NCBI GenBank assembly: GCA_938036875.1
Contig: CALHVX010000044.1
Coordinates: 1-64,000 of the forward strand
From: an uncultured Pseudomonadales bacterium
GTDB taxonomy: Bacteria; Pseudomonadota; Gammaproteobacteria; Pseudomonadales; Azotimanducaceae
Reading direction: 5' to 3'
DNA length: 64,000 nucleotides
Within the stretch, counting starts at the first letter, position 1, and each line of letters starts with the position of its first letter. Below are positions 26,585 to 34,861 of this stretch, piece after piece. Both the position numbers and the translations under genes were made by a program. The notes below the pieces were generated by a model. The model saw only the letters and a program-made list of their open reading frames with translations. It had not been told where the DNA came from and ran no database searches.

Positions 26585-26608
26585 CGTCAATGCAGCAGGT
26601 ATGGATCT

Positions 26609-26632
26609 ACGGCGACTTCGGTCGCCGTTTTT
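26609..26632 (+). terminator. Intrinsic terminator of csrA
   Basis: Stem ACGGCGAC (26609-26616), UUCG tetraloop, stem GTCGCCGT (26621-26628) and a run of five T (26628-26632): a textbook rho-independent terminator. Confidence 0.92.
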
Positions 26633-26644
26633 AATGGTGCGGCA

Positions 26645-27157
26645 TTACTTCTTTTGCAATGCTTCTATAATATAGGCGGGCGTTTCTACGATGGCGTATG
26701 GATGCAGTCCATGCAGGGTCAGCGCTTGCCGTTGCTGGGTAATGCCTTCTTTTGCTTCGCGTTCGTATTGCTCTGCGGTGGGCTGCACAAACACACTATC
26801 GATGCTGGTAAATATAGGGTGCACCGCGCGCAAATAATCAAATTGCGCCCGGGTCTGCCAGGACGAGCGGTGTAGCTCAACCAAGTCCACATTCGTCAGC
26901 AACCCCCAATAGGCAAATTCTGGTCCAATATCTGGACTATCCCCAGCACTAAACAACAAGGGTAGGCTTTGGTTGGCTGCCGCAGCCTCTTGCCAGAGGC
27001 GATGCGCCACAATCCAAGGGTGAGCATCTCGATAGGCGCCGCTGCCATCCGCGCTTTGCTCGCGCAGTGTGGCCAAGGCTTTTTCTGTCACCCGAACGCA
27101 GATTGAAAAGGGGCCTGGTGGTTGTTCCATGCCAGCTGCGGAGTCTTGCTCGTTCAT
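26645..27157 (-). CDS. Hypothetical protein, possibly LexA-controlled
   Basis: 170 residues, no signal peptide or membrane helix. Composition is ordinary for the region. It contains a WIVAHRLWQEAAAANQSLPLLFSAGD segment, followed by a mixed alpha/beta region; I do not recognise a family. It diverges from the FAN1-like nuclease, and the 139-bp gap contains a LexA-like box, so it could belong to the same damage response. AGGAG lies 12 bases upstream of ATG 27157. Confidence 0.6.
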   Translation of the reverse strand: MNEQDSAAGMEQPPGPFSICVRVTEKALATLREQSADGSGAYRDAHPWIVAHRLWQEAAAANQSLPLLFSAGDSPDIGPEFAYWGLLTNVDLVELHRSSWQTRAQFDYLRAVHPIFTSIDSVFVQPTAEQYEREAKEGITQQRQALTLHGLHPYAIVETPAYIIEALQKK

Positions 27158-27217
27158 GGGTAATGTATCTCCTGCCTGGGGGCTGACTGAACCCTTGGTT
27201 GCTGTGTTGTATCCTAC

Positions 27218-27233
27218 CTGTATATTTATACAT
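27218..27233. promoter_or_regulatory. LexA-like operator
   Basis: CTGTATATTTATACAT matches the gammaproteobacterial LexA consensus CTGTATATATATACAG except at one central base and the last base (CAT for CAG). It lies between the divergent 170-residue gene and the FAN1-like nuclease gene. Consensus recalled, not scored. Confidence 0.5.
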
Positions 27234-27296
27234 ATTTTTAATGGGTGGCGCTATACTGCGTAGCGTCAACGCCTAGCCAACGGGTCAATCTGGCGC

Positions 27297-28970
27297 ATGC
27301 CACTACTGCAAGCGGATCAACCGCCACCACCAGCCTATTACGCCAACAACGTGCGCCAAGTTCTGGCGCAGGTGGCTAGCCTGTACGGCGATATTGTGCC
27401 TCGTCCGGTTGCCGTGTTTCTAGCGCAACATGCCAGCTTGGGTGAACCAGCCCAGCGCCTCTATGCGCGTTTGATCATGCGTAAAGGGCCGGTCTTTCGA
27501 CTCAGCAAGTTGAGCTACGCAGAGGTGGATAACCTTGAGCTTGCCGTAGCGGAACTGGTTGCCGCGCAATTGTTGGAACGCAACAGCCACTGTCCGGCGG
27601 ATGCGTTGCTGGGTCTAGCCAATTATGCCGATCTAAAACATTGGTTTCCGCAGGTGCGCCTAGCGCGTCAAACCCCTCGTGCGCAATGGATATCCCACTT
27701 GCTAAGCACGCACAGCGACCGCCAGATAACCCAGCAACTGGGCTGCCACATGCAATGGGTTCGGTTGTGTCAGCAATCCCAGCTGCAAGTGGCCTTGTTG
27801 CTGTACTTCGGCAACCAGCATCAAGACTTGAGTAGCTTCATCACCCAAGACCTTGGCTTGTTTGAGTATGAACAGTACCCGCTAGGCATAGCTCAGCGCC
27901 AACTTCGTACCGCTGCAGACCTGCTGTCGCAACTGCGGATTCGCCGCTTGGCAGATTTAGCCCATCGTCTAGATGAGTATCAAGAAGCAACGAACCAGGG
28001 CGCTGCACTGGCTGAACACTTGGCGGAACAATTAGCGCCCAACCCGGAGCGGCGTCAAGACCAGCGCCTTAGAGACAAGGCGCTAAATCGAATAGGCGGG
28101 TGGCTGGAACGCCAGCGTGCATTGCCTCAAGCATTGCTGGTGTATCAACATTCCCAAGCACATCCCGCTCGGGAGCGCGGTGTGCGCTTGCTGTGCAAGC
28201 TAGGGGATCTAGGCCAAGCGCAGCAGCTGTTGCAACAGATACAAGCGGCACCTACGACAGCGGCAGAAACAACTTTCGGTGAAACCTTCCAGCTACCTAA
28301 GCCTGGCAGTGGTGGCCAAGGTCGCTGCAAAGCGCAACGCGCAATCCATGTGAGTACCGAAGTGTCGCTGCAACAGGTTGATATGGTGGCAACGCCCAAC
28401 ATCGAAGCCCAAGCCTTGGCCAGCCTAACCGCTAGTGGCGGTTGCGGCTGGCATGTAGAAAATGCATTGCCTAAAGGATTGGCCGGGCTGTGTTACTGGG
28501 CTACCGTCTTTGCTCCTCAGGCCGGGATGTTTCACCATCGCTTTCAAAGTGGTCCGTTAGATTTGTATTGGGACGACTTCGCCAGTTCCCGTGCGGCTAT
28601 GTTGGACGCTCAAGATGCGCAACTTGTCTCATCCCAAGCCATTGGGGCACAGCTACTGGCCACCCAGCAACACAAGCAGGGGCTGGTTAACGGGCTGGTG
28701 CATTGGGGGTTGTTCGATGACGTCTTTGTGCAGACTCTGCTGCGTTACATTCCCGCTCACGACCTGTGGCGTCTTGCGCAGTTTACCATTCGCAATCTGG
28801 CTGCTTATCGTGCGGGTTTTCCCGACCTTTTGGTGATTTACGGTCCAGGCAACTATGAGTTTGTCGAGATCAAAGGCCCTAACGATACCTTGCAAGCCTC
28901 ACAGCAAAGCTGGTTACGCCAACTCCAACGCTTAGATTTGCCAGTGCGTGTTCTTAAGTTTCGCGCTTAG
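27297..28970 (+). CDS. FAN1-like structure-specific nuclease (VRR-NUC domain)
   Basis: 557 residues. The C-terminal ~110 residues form a VRR-NUC/PD-(D/E)XK nuclease core: D510 in GFPDLL and E524-x-K526 in EFVEIKGPND, then QASQQSWL, the hallmark of FAN1. The N-terminal part holds the SAP/TPR-like helical regions of bacterial FAN1 (e.g. KGPVFRLSKLSY near residue 62). FAN1 cuts 5' flaps and helps unhook interstrand cross-links. ATG 27297. Followed 26 bp later by the DinG-like helicase, with which it likely forms one repair operon. Confidence 0.88.
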   Translation: MPLLQADQPPPPAYYANNVRQVLAQVASLYGDIVPRPVAVFLAQHASLGEPAQRLYARLIMRKGPVFRLSKLSYAEVDNLELAVAELVAAQLLERNSHCPADALLGLANYADLKHWFPQVRLARQTPRAQWISHLLSTHSDRQITQQLGCHMQWVRLCQQSQLQVALLLYFGNQHQDLSSFITQDLGLFEYEQYPLGIAQRQLRTAADLLSQLRIRRLADLAHRLDEYQEATNQGAALAEHLAEQLAPNPERRQDQRLRDKALNRIGGWLERQRALPQALLVYQHSQAHPARERGVRLLCKLGDLGQAQQLLQQIQAAPTTAAETTFGETFQLPKPGSGGQGRCKAQRAIHVSTEVSLQQVDMVATPNIEAQALASLTASGGCGWHVENALPKGLAGLCYWATVFAPQAGMFHHRFQSGPLDLYWDDFASSRAAMLDAQDAQLVSSQAIGAQLLATQQHKQGLVNGLVHWGLFDDVFVQTLLRYIPAHDLWRLAQFTIRNLAAYRAGFPDLLVIYGPGNYEFVEIKGPNDTLQASQQSWLRQLQRLDLPVRVLKFRA

Positions 28971-28996
28971 ATGTTGGCTTAGCCTCAACGCTGCTT

Positions 28997-31435
28997 ATGT
29001 CCAACCACGCCAACCCCATTAGTTTGTCCGCTGGGCAGATTGCTAAGTCGCATCGCTTAGGCGATTTATATCCGGGCTTAGAGGGCAACACTAAGCCAGA
29101 GGAGGGGATTGTTACCCAGCAAAAGCTGCAGCAAGCTAAGTTTGAGCCCTATCAATCTGAGGTGCCTGTTAGCGCCCTGGTGACTTACGCTGGTATCACC
29201 TTTGAGGTTCAAGGTCGCATTGATGGCTTAGAAGTGAGCGGTTCAGATGACGCAACCGCCAGCGTGTTAGTAGAAGAGTACAAAACGACCAGGGCGGACC
29301 CGGTTGCCGCTCATGCACATCTAAACAGCGAGCACTGGGCTCAGGCGCGTGTTTATGCTGCCTTGCTAGCTATCGCTGCACCCGCGCGAAAGAGCTATCG
29401 TCTACGCTTGCTGTACTGCAACCCAGACTCGTTAGCGGTGTGGACAGTGGAAGAAACGCCTAGTCGCACCGAGTTGCTCGCTTGGTTCGATGGGGCCATT
29501 GCAAAGCAGGGGCAAAAGGTTCTGGCCAAGCGTCAGTACGATGCTAAGCGTAACCATTGGTTGGCAACTCGTTCTTTCCCATACCCCAGCTATCGACCAC
29601 ACCAACGGGCACTGGCGGCCTGCGTTTATCAAAGCATTCGCGATGCCCAACCTTTGTTGCTCGAGGCGCCAACGGGTAGTGGCAAAAGTCTTGGTGTGCT
29701 GTATCCGGCCCTAAAAGCGCTGACTACGGGTGTTGTTGAGCGCTATTTGTTTTTAACAGCGCGAACAACCGGTGCCTTGGCCGCAGCCAACGCCTTGCAG
29801 CTGTTAGAACCTCCGCCAGACAAATTGCGTTGGGTGCACTTGAGGGCAAAGCAAGCCGTGTGCCCGGTCCCCGGTATGCCTTGCCATGCTGAGCAGTGCG
29901 ATTACGCCAAAGGATATTTTGATCGAATTGAAGGTGCGGTTGCGGATCTGGTGACGCGCGGTGGTATGTCGGTTGAGGTGGTTGCGGAGGTAGCCGAGGT
30001 ACATAAAGTTTGTCCGTTTGAATTGTCTCTAGATGCTGCGCTAGAAGCCGATGTGGTCATTGCGGACTACAACTATGTGTTTGACCCGGTTGCACGTTTG
30101 CTTCGCTTTGCAGGCGGGCAAGACCTGGGTTTGCTTATCGATGAAGCGCATCAACTGTTTCCCCGGAGTTGCGATGCACTTTCGAGCGCAGTGCCAAGAA
30201 CTTTGGTAGCCGCTGCAAAGGCTGAGGGGTTTCGCTCGGAGCTCACCAAGCGCATCAACGGAATTGCGCGCGCGCTAACCAAAGCGGCGAAGCAAACACT
30301 TAGCTCAGGCAGCGATTCGACAAACTCGGGTTTCGTTGATCCCGAGCAGTTAATCGAGTTTCCGAAAACGCTGGAGCGTGCGTTACAGCGTTTTGTGGAT
30401 GAGCTAGCGAAAATCGATGGCGACTTGGCGGCTGCACCGCAAACCCGTGAGCTACTCTTTCTTGCTTTACGTTGGTTGAAGCTTGCAGGGGAGTTTGATG
30501 AAGAACGCTATCGAGCGGTTGCGTTTCATGGCCAACCCGGCACCAATAGTGCACCTAGTACCAGCGGCGGCCACGCCCTGGTGCCAACTCGCAGCGGGTC
30601 CAAGGCGGAGCTGGCGGTCGGTTTTGTCTGTTTAGACGCATCCAAACACATTGCGCAAACCTTAGGTCGCTTTTCTGCCGACATACGTTTTTCGGGCACC
30701 TTGTCACCGCTGGAGATGCATTCAACCCTCCACGGCCGACCTGACACTCGTCTGGAACGGGCGGGTTCGCCTTTTGCTTCGGAGCAGTTGGGCTGCTACA
30801 TCGTGCCGGATGTCCCAACCTACTTTCGACAGCGGCAACAATCGTTACCGCAATTGGCCGAGCTAGTGCACCAAATTGCCACTGCTCACCAGGGGCGCTA
30901 TTTGGTGGCGCTACCGTCCTTTGCTTATCTACGGGCGCTGGAAGAGGCGTTGCTGGATCTGGCTCTTCAGGCAGAGCATGGCCCCATTATCTGCCAGCAC
31001 AGTGGGATGGATGCGCAGGCCCAAGCTAACTTTCTTGACGCTTTCAGCGCTGCCCAGCAAGCCATTGGGTTAGTGGTGTTGGGCGGTTTGTTTGCTGAGT
31101 CCGTGGATTTTGCAGACACCAAGATTAGCGGCGTCATCTGCGTTGGGGTTGGCATCGCGCCACCCAGCTTGCGCCAGCAGCAAGCACGACAGCATTTTGA
31201 TGGCCTGGGTTTAGCGGGTGAGCAGGTGGCCGCCACCCAACCAGCCATGGTGAAGATTGTGCAGATGGCCGGCCGACTGTTGCGCAGCCCCAAAGACTCT
31301 GGGGTGCTCTGCCTGGTGGATGATCGCTACCTCAAGTCGGAATACGGCCAGTATTTTCCGCAGCTTTGGCAGCCTCAGCGGGTTCGGGCAAACGAGATGC
31401 CCTCAGTACTGGCAGAATTTTGGGCTGCAGACTAA
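28997..31435 (+). CDS. DinG/XPD-like helicase with N-terminal PD-(D/E)XK domain
   Basis: 812 residues. Residues ~45-145 look like a Cas4/PD-(D/E)XK nuclease (D76 in RIDG, E94 and K96 in EEYKT). Then come the superfamily 2 helicase motifs: Walker A APTGSGKS (224-231), DEAH (382-385) and the C-terminal motif VI QMAGRLLRS (~752-760). Four cysteines suitable for the XPD-type 4Fe-4S cluster lie between them: C289, C296, C301, C339. A 5'-3' helicase that opens branched or damaged DNA for the adjoining nuclease is likely. 26 bp after FAN1, 33 bp before pyk. Confidence 0.85.
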   Translation: MSNHANPISLSAGQIAKSHRLGDLYPGLEGNTKPEEGIVTQQKLQQAKFEPYQSEVPVSALVTYAGITFEVQGRIDGLEVSGSDDATASVLVEEYKTTRADPVAAHAHLNSEHWAQARVYAALLAIAAPARKSYRLRLLYCNPDSLAVWTVEETPSRTELLAWFDGAIAKQGQKVLAKRQYDAKRNHWLATRSFPYPSYRPHQRALAACVYQSIRDAQPLLLEAPTGSGKSLGVLYPALKALTTGVVERYLFLTARTTGALAAANALQLLEPPPDKLRWVHLRAKQAVCPVPGMPCHAEQCDYAKGYFDRIEGAVADLVTRGGMSVEVVAEVAEVHKVCPFELSLDAALEADVVIADYNYVFDPVARLLRFAGGQDLGLLIDEAHQLFPRSCDALSSAVPRTLVAAAKAEGFRSELTKRINGIARALTKAAKQTLSSGSDSTNSGFVDPEQLIEFPKTLERALQRFVDELAKIDGDLAAAPQTRELLFLALRWLKLAGEFDEERYRAVAFHGQPGTNSAPSTSGGHALVPTRSGSKAELAVGFVCLDASKHIAQTLGRFSADIRFSGTLSPLEMHSTLHGRPDTRLERAGSPFASEQLGCYIVPDVPTYFRQRQQSLPQLAELVHQIATAHQGRYLVALPSFAYLRALEEALLDLALQAEHGPIICQHSGMDAQAQANFLDAFSAAQQAIGLVVLGGLFAESVDFADTKISGVICVGVGIAPPSLRQQQARQHFDGLGLAGEQVAATQPAMVKIVQMAGRLLRSPKDSGVLCLVDDRYLKSEYGQYFPQLWQPQRVRANEMPSVLAEFWAAD

Positions 31436-31468
31436 GCTTGCGCCCCCAAATTGTAATGCAGTTGCCGT

Positions 31469-32893
31469 ATGTCTCGTGTTCGCACCAAAATCATCTGTAC
31501 CTTAGGTCCTGCCACCGCAACTTATGAGCGCATAGAAGCGCTGTATCACGCCGGTATGAGCATGGTGCGCCTGAATATGTCGCATGCAGACCACGAGAGT
31601 GCGGAAAGGGCCATTGGCTGGATCAAAACGCTGAATCGCAAGGTCCGCTATCCCATCCCGATCATGATGGATACCCAGGGTCCAGAAATTCGCACCGGCA
31701 TGATGAATGAGCCGATGCAGCTGGAACCGGATCAAGTGGTGACTATCAGCGTGCGCGCGGACTCAGATGTGGAGCAAACCTCCATCCATGTGAACTACAA
31801 AGAGTTGGTAGATGTGTTGTCCGTGGGGGACAAGCTCACCGTAGACAATGGGTTGATCAACTTCGAAGTGCTGGAAAAACAGGGCGAACAGATGGTCTGT
31901 CGCGTGCTCGATGGCGGCACCCTTGGCAGCAAAAAGCACGTCAATTTGCCCGGCATTAAGGTCAACCTGCCGGCAATCACGCCTAAAGACCGGCGCGACA
32001 TCCAGTTTGCCATAGAGCACGACATTGACTTTATCGCCTTATCTTTTGTGCGTTCGCCCGAAGATGTGCTTGAGCTGCGCGAGTTGTTGGGCGCGAAAGC
32101 CAAAGCGATAAACATTATTGCCAAGATCGAAGACCAAGAGGGGGTCACCAATATCCACGAGATCACCAAGGTTGCCGACGGCGTGATGGTGGCTCGTGGT
32201 GATTTGGGTATCGAAACCAATATCGCAGATCTACCGAATGTACAAAGGCGTATTGTCCACTCTTGTGCCATTTGGGGCCGCCGGTGCATCGTTGCAACGC
32301 ACTTATTGGAATCCATGATTGATAACCCTATTCCAACCCGAGCCGAAGTCACCGATGTCGCCAACGCCATCTACGAAGGCACCGATGCGGTGATGTTGTC
32401 TGGAGAGACCAGCGTTGGAAAACACCCCACTCGCTGTGTGGAGCAGTTGGTAGAGATTGCTAAGCGCGCGGAACGTTGGCCAGGTCTGGGCTACGAAAAA
32501 GAGCTGATTTGCAATACCGACAAACAACACTTAGCGGTGCACGCGGTGGCCTTGGCCGAGTCGATTCACGCAGCGGGTATTGTGGTGGTCACAAGGCGCG
32601 GCATCATGGCTGACCTAGTGACCAACGCTCGACCTAGCAGCGTCCCAATCTATGCGTTCACCAACAATAGCCAGACCCGGCGCCGACTTTCGCTGAATCG
32701 TGCGACCGCAGCGCATCGCACCGAATTCTCAAGCAATCCTGAGAAAACCTTGCAGCGAGCCTTTCAGGTGTTGGTCGACCGGGAGGGCATGGCGCCGGGT
32801 GCGAAGATTGTCGTCATCTCAGATGTCTTGGCTGAAGACAGCACGGATGCCATTCAGATTCGTCAGATAGCTGAGACCGACCAAGCCGAATAG
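31469..32893 (+). CDS. pyk: Pyruvate kinase
   Basis: 474 residues: N-terminal TIM barrel (TKIICTLGPAT, MVRLNMSHAD, DTQGPEIRTG, active-site Lys in IAKIED, GDLGIE), B domain (~70-165) and a C-terminal regulatory domain. Catalyses PEP + ADP to pyruvate + ATP. The usual KPVIVATQMLESM motif reads RRCIVATHLLESM here, a change from Gln to His. The stop lies 31 bases inside the convergent TauE-like gene. Confidence 0.95.
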   Translation: MSRVRTKIICTLGPATATYERIEALYHAGMSMVRLNMSHADHESAERAIGWIKTLNRKVRYPIPIMMDTQGPEIRTGMMNEPMQLEPDQVVTISVRADSDVEQTSIHVNYKELVDVLSVGDKLTVDNGLINFEVLEKQGEQMVCRVLDGGTLGSKKHVNLPGIKVNLPAITPKDRRDIQFAIEHDIDFIALSFVRSPEDVLELRELLGAKAKAINIIAKIEDQEGVTNIHEITKVADGVMVARGDLGIETNIADLPNVQRRIVHSCAIWGRRCIVATHLLESMIDNPIPTRAEVTDVANAIYEGTDAVMLSGETSVGKHPTRCVEQLVEIAKRAERWPGLGYEKELICNTDKQHLAVHAVALAESIHAAGIVVVTRRGIMADLVTNARPSSVPIYAFTNNSQTRRRLSLNRATAAHRTEFSSNPEKTLQRAFQVLVDREGMAPGAKIVVISDVLAEDSTDAIQIRQIAETDQAE

Positions 32894-33669
32894 AGCATGC
32901 GAGCGGCAAGTAGCAACAGCAAGCCGCCAAACAGGCGCCGCAGGGGCAAAGGGTCAATGCGATGAGCAACCTTGACCCCAACGGGAGCCAAGGCAATAGC
33001 TGGCAGGGTGATGGCCAAAAAAGCAGGCCAATAGAGATAGCCCCAGAGCAACGAGGCATCTGGCACTTGGATCGGAGCCTCTAGTTGCCAAGCGGCAAGG
33101 AGATACCCTAACAAGCCAGCACTCGCAATTGGCACGCCTAAGGCGCTAGAAGTAGCCGTAGCTCGGTGGACGGGCACGTTAAAGAAGATGAGGCTTGGGA
33201 CAATCACGTTGCCACCCCCAATACCGGCAATGCCCGAGACCAAACCGCCGAGCCAGCCAGCGACGGCACTTCCGATAGCGCCGGGAAAAGGCCTGGATGG
33301 GGCGGGTTTCCAACTGGTGAGCATAACGATGGCCACAAAGACTAAAAACGCCCCAATACAGCCTCTGAGCACGGCTACCGGCAAGCTGCTCGCCACCATG
33401 CCCGCAAATAAACTGCCCAGAACCAAAAAAGGACCCCAGCGCCGAGCAACCGACCATTCGATTTTGTCGGACTTATATTGGGCATAAGCCGCCGATAGCG
33501 AGGTAAAAACAATACAGCCAAGCGATGTGGCCAAAGCAGCCAAGGTGGCCAACTTGTCAGGCAGCAGATCGAAGGCCCCGAACAGCAAGATTAAGGCGGG
33601 CACGATGACAATACCGCCGCCAATGCCGAGCAAACCGCCCAAGAAGCCGCTGATAGAACCTAGAAGCAA
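32863..33669 (-). CDS. TauE/SafE-family anion exporter
   Basis: 268 residues, eight hydrophobic helices with the two internally repeated signatures GLLGIGGGIVIVPAL (N-half) and GIAGIGGGNVIVPSL (C-half), diagnostic of sulfite exporter TauE/SafE. Its 3' end overlaps pyk antiparallel by 31 bp. The TTG at 33669 is used, but the frame extends upstream (FFIACCLLLGSISGF...), where a complete first helix would need a CTG or ATT start. The real start is thus uncertain. Confidence 0.85.
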   Translation of the reverse strand: MLLGSISGFLGGLLGIGGGIVIVPALILLFGAFDLLPDKLATLAALATSLGCIVFTSLSAAYAQYKSDKIEWSVARRWGPFLVLGSLFAGMVASSLPVAVLRGCIGAFLVFVAIVMLTSWKPAPSRPFPGAIGSAVAGWLGGLVSGIAGIGGGNVIVPSLIFFNVPVHRATATSSALGVPIASAGLLGYLLAAWQLEAPIQVPDASLLWGYLYWPAFLAITLPAIALAPVGVKVAHRIDPLPLRRLFGGLLLLLAARMLYSAWSVSAI

Positions 33670-33724
33670 ACAACATGCAATAAAGAAAATTGGCTGGGTT
33701 TCCAGTAGTGTTGCGCTTCGACCA

Positions 33725-34861
33725 ATGCGTCCATTTGCGCCTCAATCTCGGAGTCTACTGAAGTTGCACCATCGGCACCAACACAGCACTACAAGAGCCC
33801 CTGTTTTCGGGCGTATATCAGCTTCCGGGTTGGCGTGGAGCTTGTGCCTAGGGCTATTCATCAGCGTGGCCTTTAACACCGATGCAAATGCCGATGCAGA
33901 ACGCATCAAGCTACCCAACGGCGACTTATACGAAGGGGAGGTTGTTGATGGGGTTCGCACAGGCCAAGGGGTGTACACCTGGAGTGATGGGTATCGCTAC
34001 GAAGGCCAGTTTGCCAACAATCGGCTCCAAGGTGAGGGCACCTATTATTGGCCTGATGGGCGCAAATATGTAGGTGAGTTCAGCGCCGACAAGCGCCAAG
34101 GCGAAGGTCGGCTAGAGTGGCCAAACGGTGACATCTACATAGGCGACTTTTTCCAAGATCAAATGCACGGCCAGGGTACCTTTGAGTGGGAAAATGGGGA
34201 TCGGTACACGGGCACCTTCAGTGACGGCAAGCGCAGCGGTCGCGGCAGCTTTGTTTGGGAATCCGGCGAGCGCTACGACGGAGACTTTGTGGGCGGTATC
34301 CTAGTGGGTAAAGGACAGTTTAAGTGGCCGGATGGTCGAGAGTTTGCCGGGCAATTTAAAGACGGACGTAAGCAAGGGGCTGGGGTCTTCCGTTGGCCTA
34401 ACGGCAATCGCTACGTTGGCGAGTTCAGTGACGATGTACGTGATGGCTTGGGGGTTTTCTATTGGCGCGATGGCACCATTTATCGGGGTCAGTTTGCCGA
34501 AAACCGAATGCATGGTTATGGCGTGAAACAACAGCCGGAAGGCTCGATGGAAGTACAGCTTTGGAATCGTGGTCAATTGCAACTGAATCGCAGCTTAAGC
34601 GCGGTACCCCACTGCCAGCTATCGCTAGATGGGCGGCCTTGGATGTTTCAACATGAGCGTTGCACCAACGGCTTAGCCCACGGTCGCGGGTTGGCCGCTA
34701 GCCTAGATGGCAGCGAAGTCATTGCAGACGCCCACTTTGTCTTGGGGCACCTAGTCTCAGGCAATCGTCAACCACTGGTGGCCCCTGCGGATCCTATTGA
34801 AGCCTCTGCTGATGCCGACCAAACGTCCAATTCCGTTTCTAACGATGGTGGTGCACGTTGA
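33725..34861 (+). CDS. Exported MORN-repeat protein
   Basis: 378 residues from ATG 33725. A signal-peptide-like helix (residues ~35-52, AWSLCLGLFISVAF) with likely cleavage near NADA is followed by nine MORN repeats of 23 residues ([YF]xG[EDQ]F...GxGxxxWxxG, residues ~58-262) and a non-repeat tail. MORN arrays form elongated scaffolds, often binding lipid or protein. Start chosen because the earlier ATG 33527 would run antisense through the TauE gene. It overlaps the kinase gene that follows (TTGA). Confidence 0.85.
   Translation: MRPFAPQSRSLLKLHHRHQHSTTRAPVFGRISASGLAWSLCLGLFISVAFNTDANADAERIKLPNGDLYEGEVVDGVRTGQGVYTWSDGYRYEGQFANNRLQGEGTYYWPDGRKYVGEFSADKRQGEGRLEWPNGDIYIGDFFQDQMHGQGTFEWENGDRYTGTFSDGKRSGRGSFVWESGERYDGDFVGGILVGKGQFKWPDGREFAGQFKDGRKQGAGVFRWPNGNRYVGEFSDDVRDGLGVFYWRDGTIYRGQFAENRMHGYGVKQQPEGSMEVQLWNRGQLQLNRSLSAVPHCQLSLDGRPWMFQHERCTNGLAHGRGLAASLDGSEVIADAHFVLGHLVSGNRQPLVAPADPIEASADADQTSNSVSNDGGAR

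Noticed and set aside
33527-33724. N-terminal extension of the MORN protein
   Set aside because: It would run antisense through the TauE gene and has no RBS; a normal signal peptide follows the later ATG.
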